A program made the translations under genes and the position numbers. A DNA stretch of 10,351 nt from Fomitopsis serialis (lineage: Eukaryota; Basidiomycota; Agaricomycetes; Polyporales; Fomitopsidaceae): contig NW_025955761.1 of assembly GCF_022376445.1 (NCBI RefSeq), positions 1-10,351 on the forward strand. Reading direction: 5' to 3'. Under the pieces are notes generated by a model. It searched no databases. It worked only from the letters and a program-made list of their open reading frames with translations, and was not told the DNA's origin. How positions within the stretch are numbered: position 1 is the stretch's first letter; every line of letters starts with the position of its first letter. Shown here one piece after another: positions 1-7,695 of this stretch.

Positions 1-5
1 TGTCA

Positions 6-92
6 TGCCCGCATGCGTCGTGCTCACCCGTACGGTTGGCCCCGCCGGCGTCGTGCCTGCATGTGTCGTGCCCATTGTACTTGGCTTGCCCC
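6..92. repeat. Diverged tandem duplication, ~48-bp unit
   Basis: Positions 6-43 and 54-92 are the same stretch twice. Both read TGCCYGCATGYGTCGTGC, continue to GTAC, then TTGG and CCCC. Most differences are C/T or T/C changes plus one indel. The plus-strand reading through it repeats PACVV but is probably not a gene. The repeat runs to the left edge, so further copies may lie outside the window. Confidence 0.45.
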
Positions 93-109
93 TGCTGTAT
101 GTCCGCGTC

Positions 110-791
110 TTAAGTGTGCTGCTCGTGTTCGTTGTGGACACACTCTTCGCACTCGTCCTCGCCGGGCTCGTGCTCCGGGCTCCCTCTCGTGCTCGGTAAG
201 CTCCAGCTGCTTGGCTTGTTCAGTGCGCTGCCGCTCGGCGAGGCCGTCTGTTCTCGAGGGTTTGTAATGTGGCATAGAGGAAGAATGGGCCGCGGCTCGT
301 CACGCGCGTGTGTGGAATCCATCGATACATTGGGTGCTTCTGCAAGTACGCGGGACGAGTTGTTCTCTTCGTCAGCAAGGTGTACATCGAGCAGAACATT
401 TAATGTACTCACTACACGACCGTCGGTCGTGGGTGAACGGAGCGCGCCGTCGGATGTGCGGCGACACGCGTCCGACGTGATGTCATGCGTAGCAGCGGGT
501 ACGACGTAGAAGTCGTCCTGAGTGACAGAGGAGCTGACATCGTGGCCAGCAAGGCGCACGACGGACATCTCGTTGATCAGTCACCTGCTGGCGCGGGCAT
601 TTGCAAGGGCAGCCGTGAATGGGGTGTCTGGCAGTGGAGGCGTAACTTACCTTTGAGCTTGATGCCTTCGCGCTCGTTCTATCCGCTCGCACTACATCAT
701 TCGCCTTCCTTCCTCTTCGCACTCCCCTCCCATCCTTCTTGCACCAGGCTCCTTGGGGGTTTCTCGCTCGATGCAGGACTTCTACGTGCAT
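110..791 (-). CDS. Possible two-exon hypothetical protein, ~199 aa
   Basis: I do not recognise this gene. The model is minus-strand exon 1 at 791-651 and exon 2 at 568-110 (stop TAA at 112-110). The best evidence is a perfect donor, AAAG|GTAAGT, with the cut between 651 and 650. Exon 1 would encode a basic N-terminus with an AT-hook-like GRGVRRGRKA near residues 21-30, ending SAKASSSK. Exon 2 reads as a Ser/Thr/Asp-rich, probably disordered protein with an acidic Glu/Cys/His-rich tail. The acceptor is uncertain. The strong CAGCAG at 589-585 leads into a frame that ends soon after, whereas the weaker ACGAG just before the ATG at 568 keeps the long frame. The DNA upstream (about 900-1000) is C/T-rich on the minus strand, as in fungal leaders. 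Near 270, the frame encoding GLAERQRTEQAKQLEL looks more coding-like than the exon 2 frame, so a decayed gene with a frameshift is equally possible. Confidence 0.28.
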
Positions 792-1479
792 GCTTAAGTC
801 CTGGGTTGTGCGGTGTGTCACCGGAGCGGCGTGTTCGGCCAGAGGTTGCCACAGCCTGAGTCGAGTGTTGTAGTGCAAAGGTTCACGAGAGGGACATGAA
901 GTGTATATCTGAACATTCGGTGGATAGGCTGGGAGTTGAACGTTGAACGTTGACGGAGCAGGTGGGAGATGGTTGAGCGGGAAAGCGAGAGAACAGCGCG
1001 CCGTGCGAAGCGCTCAATGCGACTTACTACGCCTGTAAAGATTGTATGAACCTATGCATGAGTACTTAACTTCTCAGGTGTGTTTACCCGTGGAATTGCT
1101 CGTGAATCGGGCGGCGCGAGAGGTAGTAACTGCAGCGGCGGGTCCAAGGCAAAGAGGCTCTTCGTCTTCCCAGCCCGGAGACTACCCATGGATTTTGATT
1201 TAGAAGTGATCTAAACGTGATGGTAGGTTCTAAACTTATGGAAGCCGGGACGGTCGCGCTCGAGATTTCGGATTCCGACTGTTCGTGCCACCCGGCCCGT
1301 GCGTCCGCGCCACAGCCAGGTGGATGGACTCCGGATACCTTCAAGACTCTTCGTTATTCATTGACTTTCATCCCGACGGCAGTACCTGCAGTACACCCCG
1401 TCTTGCGCAATGCGCGACACACGGAAGAGCCGTCTGAACGTATGTATGTACGACTACTCTAATGCTCGGCTGACAACCA
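792..1479. other. No gene supported; mixed GC-rich spacer
   Basis: From about 900 to 1000 the minus strand is C/T-rich and could be the leader of the possible gene at 110-791. From 1084 to 1344 (minus) and 1217 to 1462 (plus), overlapping open frames of about 80 codons exist on both strands. Neither has a convincing start, splice pair or recognisable motif. I see no RNA gene here. Confidence 0.4.
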
Positions 1480-1895
1480 TCAGTCGCCCTGCAGACCAAT
1501 AATTCTACAGTGTCCGCACAAGCCCGTACACTGCATCCCGCCGTCCGACGTCCCGCACTCTGTCCGCCACGACTCGACGCGCGGAGCCTCCGCACGACAA
1601 CGACCCATCTCGTGCACATCGACGGACGAGCCGCAACTCGTCAACATCACCGGTAGCCGTCTGCGCCTGCGTGCACGCCGTTTCCACCGCAAGCCGAACG
1701 TGTTGAACGTCCACGGCCTCAGGCTGCACGAATGCGGCCATCTGCGCGTCGCCCATGGTCAGCACAGCCGGGTACCGAAAGTGAAAGCACTCACCCACAC
1801 TCGTCGTGCACCTCGACGGTGGACACGCCCCGCACCGAGCCCGTCTGCAAACAACACACCAGTTAGTACACTGGCAGACAGTACCCCACAGTACC
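1480..1895 (-). CDS. Possible spliced hypothetical gene or gene relic
   Basis: No family is recognised. On the minus strand, a textbook 3' splice site (TACTAAC branch, then TTTGCAG) ends at 1845, and a GTACTG donor at 1894 gives a 50-nt intron. A second intron of 53 nt is suggested at 1794-1742 (GTGAGT donor, TGCTGAC branch, GCGCAG acceptor). The exons 1844-1795 and 1741-1480 then join in phase. They read TGSVRGVSTVEVHDECG, followed by a basic run (RWKRRARRRRRL) and a Cys-rich end (C-x(8)-C-x(3)-C-x(2)-C), then TGA. No start codon is found upstream: the frame meets TAA near 1930. Reading through the second intron in another frame also gives a protein-like stretch (GECFHFRYPAVLTMGDAQM). The plus strand is open across 1600-1906 too. 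High GC could produce all of this. Confidence 0.22.
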
Positions 1896-3073
1896 GGCGC
1901 CGGTAAGCACTGTGACCGAGCGAGATCACCTTATGTAAGCTATTCCCTTATTGAGGCAGTATTGACTTGAGTGCGTTCCACTGGCATGATTGATGGTTCA
2001 GTGTATGCACTAGTTGTTATAGAAGTGTAATTTAGCTATATATGGGCATGAGCAAGGGTCCATGCATCTGTATGCTTCCGAAAGAGCACTGGGGGGCAGT
2101 CTGCGTACGCTTTTGGCACGGGAAGCGCCCGGAGGCGTTACTGTATCGGGTTCAGATCTCTTCCATATTAGGATAGCTGGTCAGACAAGGGCAATAGGTT
2201 CATTGTTTGCACTTTCTACATGCATCATACAGCTATTGTTAACTCATATTGCACAGCTTTATGCATTGTGCACGAAGTTTTAGAGGGGCAAGAGCACAAC
2301 ACCGAGAGGAGGGCAGAGATCCCGGCCCGATGGTGATTACCCAATCGGGCAATAGCTGTGGCTGGAGTGTGCCCGCCATTCGCAAAACAATTCCATTACA
2401 GACTATGGTCTCACCACATGGTTTAAAGAGCTACAAGGATAATATGCAGTCGTATATGGGAGTGTATGCCCAGATCTATATACAAATCGAACTGTTAATT
2501 GCATGTGATGCAATGTTTAGAACTGAGTAGTACATCGCCCAGCCAATCAGAGCCTGGATAATGGTCAGCGGTATGCGAGTATGTACATTCAGAAACGTAT
2601 TCTGAGCGAGTCATGCAATACAGAGCCATATATACTGTATGGATACTGCCAAGCTCACTGTAATACTTGATAATTGGATACTTTCATGCACCAGAACTTC
2701 CTAGAAAACATCTGGCTGCGACTATGCATTTCTGGTTACAAATGACAGTGTATGAAGCTTGCGAGAGTGTGACACAAAACTGTTGATGTTCTTCCAGAAT
2801 CTCACCCTATAAGATCATCATAGTATATGTACTACTTCTGTATAGGTGTAGGATGCAGCCGAGAGTGCTTGAGCATATGTTTTTTGTCACGAAATTAGCC
2901 GCTCACTACCGAATATGGCAATCATTACTTGATTAGGTATCGGGTGCTTCGCTTCGGTGCAATGTTCTGTGCTCATACTCGATGCATACGTTGACGCGAC
3001 CGAAAAGAACACAAAAGCCACACAAAAACCCAACCGTGAGGTCGAGCAGTGGTATGCGAGGCCTCTGCGTCTA
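1896..3073. other. AT-richer intergenic region, no gene supported
   Basis: Base composition falls from GC-rich to AT-rich near 1910. Stop codons are frequent in all six frames. The frames of 73-134 codons here lack splice signals, starts in good context or domain-like sequence. A TATATA stretch lies at 2036-2042 and others near 2480 and 2630, but no downstream gene justifies calling a promoter. One short inverted repeat (2325-2350) is listed separately. The last 100 bases before 3073 would have been the upstream flank of the frame at 3590 before the LTR inserted. Confidence 0.5.
2325..2350. repeat. Short perfect inverted repeat
   Basis: GCCCGAT (2325-2331) and ATCGGGC (2344-2350) are perfect inverted copies of 7 bp around a 12-base spacer. 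The repeat lies alone in a gene-less stretch. It may be chance, a regulator site or a remnant of a small inverted-repeat element; nothing else in the sequence decides. Confidence 0.4.
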
Positions 3074-3078
3074 TGAGA
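3074..3078. repeat. Left target-site duplication TGAGA
   Basis: TGAGA immediately before the TG at 3079 matches the five bases immediately after the CA at 3590. The match extends to six (ATGAGA) if the final A of the LTR is counted. Five-base duplications are usual for LTR retrotransposon integrases. Confidence 0.5.
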
Positions 3079-3300
3079 TGTACGGGGGACTGTACAGTGG
3101 TCTAGGTAAGAAGGAGGAGGACGGACAAGACTCCGAACGACGTGGGAGAGCTTCGAAGATGTCGAAGACTGTTCGAAGACGAGGGCTAAGCCTCGAAGGT
3201 AGGAGGGGGAGTTTCGACAGACGTGTCGAACGAACGGTGACAAGGAAGGCGAGCGACGGCAGGAGAAGAAGTGTAGAGCCTCTCGGGGCAACTACGAGCT

Positions 3301-3395
3301 GGCGAACGTACTGGCGAACTGACTGACTGACTTCGAACGTACTGACTGACTGGCGAACTTGCTGACTTCGAACGTACTGGCTGACTGACGAACCT
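3301..3395. repeat. Degenerate ~35-bp tandem repeat
   Basis: The core CGAACGTACTG recurs at 3303, 3334 and 3369. The last two copies are the clearest: CTTCGAACGTACTG at 3331-3344 and 3366-3379, each followed by GACTGAC-type steps and GCGAAC or ACGAAC. Short GACT units are also repeated in series at 3320-3331 and 3345-3350. Lying inside the probable LTR, it may work as a promoter enhancer array. Confidence 0.7.
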
Positions 3396-3460
3396 CGCTG
3401 GTGCGAGGTGAGATTGAGAGGGTAAGGGGGTCTCTGAGATTCGAAGGGAACAAGTCCCAG

Positions 3461-3470
3461 AGTATATACA
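3461..3470. promoter_or_regulatory. TATA-like motif within the LTR
   Basis: The sequence AGTATATACA gives a TATA-type box on either strand. On minus it is followed by a pyrimidine-rich stretch, which favours transcription leftward. On plus it lies about 120 bases before the end of the LTR and the ATG at 3590, so it could drive the neighbouring frame. Confidence 0.35.
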
Positions 3471-3589
3471 GGAAAATACGGTCCGAAGACCAAGAGAGCC
3501 AAGTGAAACTCAAGAAATGATGAAGGAGAGTGATAAGGGAAACAGCCAATCGGCGAGTGTCACAGCGCTCAACCCGGACCTACTAACAC

Positions 3590-4326
3590 ATGAGAGAAAC
3601 CAACTCGGCCTTCCGCAGGTTCCGAATAACGGACGACCGTCCCCGAACGGCGAAGGTCATAACCGGAGCCGGGGACAGTCCTCGAAGATATGAGACAGCT
3701 GCAGGAGTTCGCCTGGCTTACACGAACATGCCGCACCTCGACCCAACTTCCGAAACGTATGCTGCCCGCTACTACCGTCTCCTAGAGGTCCTCAAGACCG
3801 AGGGACTTGTCGAGCCGCGATACGATGCCGACAGTCCCGGAGAGTGGCTGGCTTGGGCCCACAGAGTCCGTTGGATGATCATACGTGCCTCCGAACTTTG
3901 ACTGTCCTTTGAACCATCGAACCAACCTTCGAACAGCGATTCTTGTTCGAGTCCCGCAGCCGGGCCATCCTGCTAGCGAACGATACGCTTCCTGCTCCTA
4001 GGTCGTTCCCCGAGATCGACGAGTTGATGTGTTACCTCGACAAGGTCTTTCACCGCGATGGCAACCAGGGAGATATCCTAGGTTCGCCCTACCCTACGAT
4101 CGCCTGGTCCGAGACCTTGGTGCTGCTCGAACAAGTCAACCAGGTCGAGTGTCGTCCTCTCGCGAACCCGCAGTATCAGCGCGAGTCGTTGATCCTGTCC
4201 GACTTTCGCCAGCTGCCCGACAACCTCGAGTCCATGGGTCGAGCGATTCACAACATCGCAGTCGACCACATCAGGAAAAACCACTTTCCCCCTCAAGACA
4301 GTCCAACACTTTTGAAGGTACTTTAA
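3590..4326 (+). CDS. Hypothetical protein in two frames, likely broken at its start by an LTR
   Basis: I do not recognise the family. The first segment (3590-3901, 103 codons) contains HLDPTSETYAARYYRLLEVL and GEWLAWAHRVRWMIIRASEL and has strongly coding-like codon choice. The second segment (open from 3913, ending with TAA at 4324-4326) contains ESRSRAILLANDTLPAPRSF and LPDNLESMGRAIHNIAVDHI. The two lie in different frames. A 71-nt intron at 3866-3936 would join them in phase, with a good CAG acceptor but a poor GTCCGT donor; a frameshift mutation explains them equally well. The ATG at 3590 straddles the LTR end and the target duplication, and another copy of ATGAGA lies left of the LTR at 3073. 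The LTR therefore either landed on the original start codon or cut off upstream exons. No membrane segment or catalytic motif is evident. Confidence 0.4.
3591..3595. repeat. Right target-site duplication TGAGA
   Basis: This is the second copy of the five bases that precede the LTR. The terminal A of the LTR plus the TG of this copy rebuilds an ATG, the apparent start of the frame that follows. Confidence 0.5.
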
Positions 4327-4342
4327 TCGCTTCCAAGCGATT
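4325..4342. repeat. 18-bp palindrome overlapping the stop codon
   Basis: AATCGCTT and AAGCGATT are perfect inverted copies of 8 bp separated by CC, followed by TTTATTTTA. The left arm begins inside the TAA stop of the preceding frame. It resembles a bacterial intrinsic terminator, but in a fungus it is more likely part of a 3' untranslated region or chance. Confidence 0.5.
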
Positions 4343-4612
4343 TTATTTTATCTGGAGCGGTTGAAAGCACTTCGGCTAGCTTTGACCCATTCGTTCTTTA
4401 GTAAAAGCACACTGTAGACTTTGACATCTATGAAGCCGTCTTGTGCAAGTTTACCAGATAGCCTATGCTCAATCAGCCTGCGTATACATTGAATATGATA
4501 TTGGTACCTAGAGACTACTGTTCTACAGTTTGGATACAACGTTTATCTGACAGATACAGCACGAAAGTTTCACTACACTACCAGCATCGTAGTATTACAT
4601 TGAGATTGGCCG
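4343..4612. other. Convergent intergenic spacer
   Basis: This stretch lies between the 3' end of the plus-strand frame and the 3' end of the minus-strand gene at 4613. It is AT-richer than both and has no convincing open frame. Presumably it holds the 3' untranslated regions of both neighbours. I see no clear polyadenylation signal. Confidence 0.5.
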
Positions 4613-5825
4613 CTAGAAATCCTCTTGCCCAATGAACTTGAACCCCTCGTCGTTCCAGTCAAAGTATCCCATTGGATCGTCCGTCTCCATCGCTTCCTCC
4701 CCCGCATCATTGCTGCCGCTGTTCTCGTCAGCGTGATCATCCGCCACCGGCCAATTCTGAGGTACTACGACCGTGCAGCCGGGTTCGTCCAAGGCAGGGC
4801 GCTGGGCCACGATTCCGAGGGGTCCGGCATTAACGACACTCCATTGCGCCTCCATGTACGCGCGTGGAAGGGGAAGCTGGGGCCAGACGTACTCCAGGTC
4901 CATGAACTGACGCTTCATGGAGCACAGCGGTTTGATGTCAGGGTAGATACCGTGGGCGTAGCTGTAAACCTTGGGCGTCGTGCCCACATGGGAGAGCTTG
5001 AAGATTGGCATCTGCTGGAGGGGCAAATTGAAGCGTATGGGGACGTTCCCTCTCAAGATCGTCAGGTAGAACGTCTCCTGGTCGACATCGTAGAGGTCGA
5101 ATCCGGTCACGCCCAAGGAGCTGTGGCGTTCCTCCGAATCCTTCCACGGATTTAGGCCCGGAAACACCTGCTGCATGAGCGGTTGGTGGGCTGGACCGGG
5201 TATTTCGATCTGCAGCCCGAACGGGCCTATCTCGCAGAGGAGTGGGATGCTGATGGGCGAAGAGGCGTTCTGTATCCATCCAGAAGTCAGTATTAAGCTA
5301 AGTCGCTACAGAACTCGTGGAATGTACCTTTATGAAGAACAATGTCTCCACTACCGCAACCCTCGGTAGCTGTCCATCCTCACGCACCCGCAACAGAGGG
5401 GGGACTCGCACCTGGTCGGCGTAGAACTGCGCGACCGCCCCCAGAAACACCCACCCTCCCAGCCTAATCGGGTCGTCCGTCTGCCTCGTTGCGTCGACGT
5501 CCTCGAGAATGAGGCGCCGCTCCTCATCCGTCGGCTGCATGACATGATCGGTCTGGTGCATGGTGCAAGCGTCCGGTCCGTACATCGAACACTTGGTGAG
5601 TTAACCCGTTAGTACAACTGCCCATATTCGTCAATGAATCGCACGTACATAGTCATATAATTCTCCTATGTGTGCCCTGTCCAGGCACATGACGGTAATG
5701 TGAGCTAGACCGGTCTTGAAGGGGCATAGCTGGGTGGCTCCAAAGTACTCCACGGAGCTGATGGTAGGAGCTCTGTGGGTAGCAATGATGGGGAGGACTC
5801 TCCGATCGATGTAGATGCCAGCCAT
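4613..5825 (-). CDS. Tandem paralogue B, three-exon uncharacterised protein, 365 aa
   Basis: The function is unknown and I do not recognise the family. Exons on the minus strand are 5825-5649, 5591-5328 and 5269-4613 (stop TAG). Intron 1 is 57 nt (GTACGT donor, TACTAAC branch, CCAAG acceptor) and intron 2 is 58 nt (GTACAT, TACTGAC, ATACAG). Both are phase 0. The start is chosen because ATG at 5825 has A at -3 and G at +4 and follows a C/T-rich leader. The model is supported by colinear similarity to the gene at 6195-7446. Shared blocks are HITVMCLD...GELYDY at the end of exon 1, GGWVFLGAVAQF and VAVVETLFF in exon 2, and IPLLCEI, VFPGLNPW, LPLQQMPIF, LCSMKRQFMDLEYV and GIVAQRP...GCTV in exon 3. 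The tail (about residues 324-345) is very acidic. No signal peptide or membrane span is seen, so the product is probably soluble and intracellular. Confidence 0.8.
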
Positions 5826-6026
5826 AGTGAAGAATGGGAGGGGAAGTGGCGAGCAACACAGGTAAAAGCGAATTTGAGCAAACCCAAGCAGTTGAAAGAG
5901 ACTGAGAGCTCGTGGGAAGGTTCAGCGCGTCTTTGTTGCAATGAAGCGCCCGTGGCCACACCGTACGGTCGGAGGAAGTATAGATATTATTCTGAGGATT
6001 GGAACTCACGCTGCTCAAAATAAATA
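5826..6026 (-). promoter_or_regulatory. Probable promoter and leader of paralogue B
   Basis: Reading on the minus strand, TATTTATTTT at 6026-6017 is the only TATA-like element close to the gene. A C/T-rich tract (5848-5826) runs right up to the ATG, as is common around fungal transcription starts. The long reading frames in this stretch overlap the gene in other frames and are not supported. Confidence 0.35.
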
Positions 6027-6194
6027 CCCCTGTGTGCTAGAACGTTGACGAGTGCTGAAGTTATTCTGAGGTCGCCCAGTGAAGAGGATGCAACAGAGTT
6101 CGAGCACCTGAAAAACACTTGTTGTTCATGGATCCGCCGCTCAAAATGGGAGAGAAATATACGTTTCATTCGTCGCAGATACATGTCTCACTCA

Positions 6195-7446
6195 CTAAAT
6201 ACAGGGAACAAGAAAGCCGTTGGGCCTGATCTCCCAGACCTCCACCTCCGAACGCTGAAACTCCTCAGCGGCCCTCTCGCCCTCGACGTATGGGATCTCC
6301 TTGCCTCCTGGGAGAATCTCCCAGATCTCCACTGCGTCCAGTTCCTCTACGCCATAAGCAACAGCCGTTGCAACCACACCATTTACCGCCTCTGATCTGT
6401 CCGAATTCAAGTCCGAGTCCAAGTCCGGGTCTGGGTCGAGCGTCACGAGGTTCTCCACTGTACACCCGTCTTCGCCCATGAGAGGTCGCACCGCAACAGT
6501 TCCTTGGGGGCTGCCACGGTGCTCGATTCTCCACTTGGCCTTAAGACATTTGCGGGGCTGCGGCAAGTCCACAGGACAGACAAAGTCGAAGTCCAAGAAT
6601 TCGGCCTTCATGGAGCACATGGGAGGCATAGGCCTCTGGCCACCAGCGTATTTGTCGGCATGCACGGTGATAGATACCGCTGAGTCTTTGAAGACAGGCG
6701 TGTACTGGAGAGGGAAGGCGAGGCGAAAGGGTACTTGGGGACGCAGACACGCAGGGATGAACTTGTTGGCGGGGACGTGGAAGAAATCGAAAGTCATTCC
6801 GAGTGGTCCCCGATGGCTCTTCCACACGTTTAGCCCGCGGAAGAGCTGTATCATGACGGGTTGACTGAGCGAGATTTCTATTTCATCCCCGTGTATCTCC
6901 CATATTAGAGGGAGCGACAAAGGAGGATATGCATCCTAAACCAGAGGGCATAGCGTGAGCACGTCACAATACCGTTCTAGAGGCTCTACAACTCACCAAA
7001 GCAAACACCAGAGTTTCCACAACAACTTTCACGGACGGCCCCTGCAAACACCTCGGTATGAAAACTCCGACGTGACTCTCCAGTATCGACCCCAAGAGAA
7101 CCCATCCGCTCAGCGTGGCTGGAGGATCCAGCGAGTCCACCGCTACCAGAGCTTGCATCCGAGCCCTCTTATTCCCTTGCTCCACGCTGCGCGTGGCTGG
7201 ACAGACCGAGCAGTCGTACATCATGCACTAGAGTAGAATCGCAGCACGTCAATCTATGCCGAGGAATAGAATATATGCACTCACGTATTCAAACAGAACA
7301 CCGAAGTACCTTCTCTCCAAGCAAACCACTGTGACATGGTTGATCTCCGGTCCCACTCGACAGCACCGCGAGTAGTGAGCAGCAATCGCATAGGTCGGAA
7401 GAGCTGGAGCGAGCAGCCGAAGCACTCGAGGATCAGGACGACCCAT
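6195..7446 (-). CDS. Tandem paralogue A, three-exon uncharacterised protein, 377 aa
   Basis: The family is unknown. Minus-strand exons are 7446-7285, 7227-6997 and 6935-6195 (stop TAG). Intron 1 is 57 nt (GTGAGT, ATTGAC, CTCTAG) and intron 2 is 61 nt (GTGAGT ... GTTTAG), both phase 0 and at the same places as in paralogue B. ATG at 7446 has A at -3 and G at +4. Conserved blocks against B are HVTVVCLE...GVLFEY, SGWVLLGSI, VVVETLVF, LPLIWEI, LFRGLNVW, FPLQYTPVF, MCSMKAEFLDFDFV (CSMK at 238-241) and GTVAVRP...GCTV (288-291). Exon 2 begins CMMYDCSVC where B has CSMYGPDAC. After an Asp-rich run (298-311) the C-terminus holds an internal repeat absent from B: VEIWEILPGG (333-342) and VEVWEIRPNG (362-371). 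No signal peptide or membrane span is seen. The gene starts 249 bp from the end of the transposase gene, so its promoter may be partly transposon-derived. Confidence 0.8.
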
Positions 7447-7695
7447 TCTTGTGGGTTAAGCAATCGGTATATGGTGCGGACAAGTGATCTGCGGTCCACT
7501 GTAGCGTTCTACTGAGTAAGCAAGTGGTCTGCTGTTGGAGCAAGAGGAGGGGCGTCTGCTAGAGTGACAAGTCGCCGGAGGAATCTGAAGCAGCGCGTCT
7601 CGCGTTGCAACCGCGAAGTGTCCGCTACAAGCGCTCACAAGCGAAGCTCTCGGATTTGTGTGCATTGTAAATGAATTAGAGATGGATATAGGGAA
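7447..7695. other. Spacer between transposase 3' end and paralogue A; possible transposon end
   Basis: No supported gene lies here. The sequence CACTGTAG at 7497-7504 resembles the CACTA/CACTG end of CACTA-like elements, in the right orientation for the left end of a minus-strand transposon. Two similar 15-mers, CAAGTGATCTGCGGT (7481-7495) and CAAGTGGTCTGCTGT (7521-7535), lie on either side of it, 40 bp apart. A 69-codon minus-strand frame (7665-7456) has no supporting features. Confidence 0.3.

Larger units (their letters stand above)
3079..3590. mobile_element. Solo LTR of an LTR retrotransposon, 512 bp
   Basis: The segment begins TGTACGGGG, ends CTAACACA and is flanked by TGAGA on both sides. 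TG...CA ends, a TGT/ACA terminal inversion and a 5-bp duplication are the hallmarks of an LTR. Duplications on both sides of one LTR mean the internal part was lost by LTR-LTR recombination. Inside are a TATA motif (3461-3470), tandem repeats of about 35 bp (3301-3395) and many TTCGAA or TCGAA boxes (e.g. 3152, 3172, 3332, 3367, 3440). Orientation is unresolved. Read on minus, the TATA is followed by a C/T-rich tract like fungal start regions. Read on plus, the repeats sit upstream of the TATA like U3 enhancers. No gag or pol sequence is present, so Ty3 versus Ty1 class cannot be told. The boundary call rests on a short duplication that could arise by chance. Confidence 0.55.

Noticed and set aside
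5..267. Hydrophobic plus-strand frame at the left edge, suggesting a membrane protein
   Set aside because: It is produced by the GT-rich tandem duplication at 6-92, lacks splice or promoter signals, and other frames are equally open.
1896..3073. AT-rich stretch as repeat-induced point mutation of an older element
   Set aside because: I could not identify an unmutated relative or an underlying coding sequence, and AT-richness alone is not enough.
3152..3445. TTCGAA boxes considered as tRNA T-arm sequences
   Set aside because: No matching A box, anticodon arm or acceptor stem could be folded around any of them.
2887..3502. Overlapping minus-strand frames of 134-143 codons
   Set aside because: They run through the probable LTR and its tandem repeats. 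The repeated S-V-R-Q-type residues reflect the DNA repeat, not a protein.
4325..4352. Bacterial-style intrinsic terminator
   Set aside because: Introns and gene content show a eukaryote. The hairpin plus T-run has no such role there.
5650..6018. 121-codon frame over paralogue B's exon 1 and upstream
   Set aside because: It is in a different frame from the exon that aligns with paralogue A, and its extension has no counterpart there.
6195..7446. Paralogue A as cargo of the adjacent transposon
   Set aside because: Its partner B lies farther away with the same structure, and no second terminus is visible. A host tandem pair is the simpler reading.
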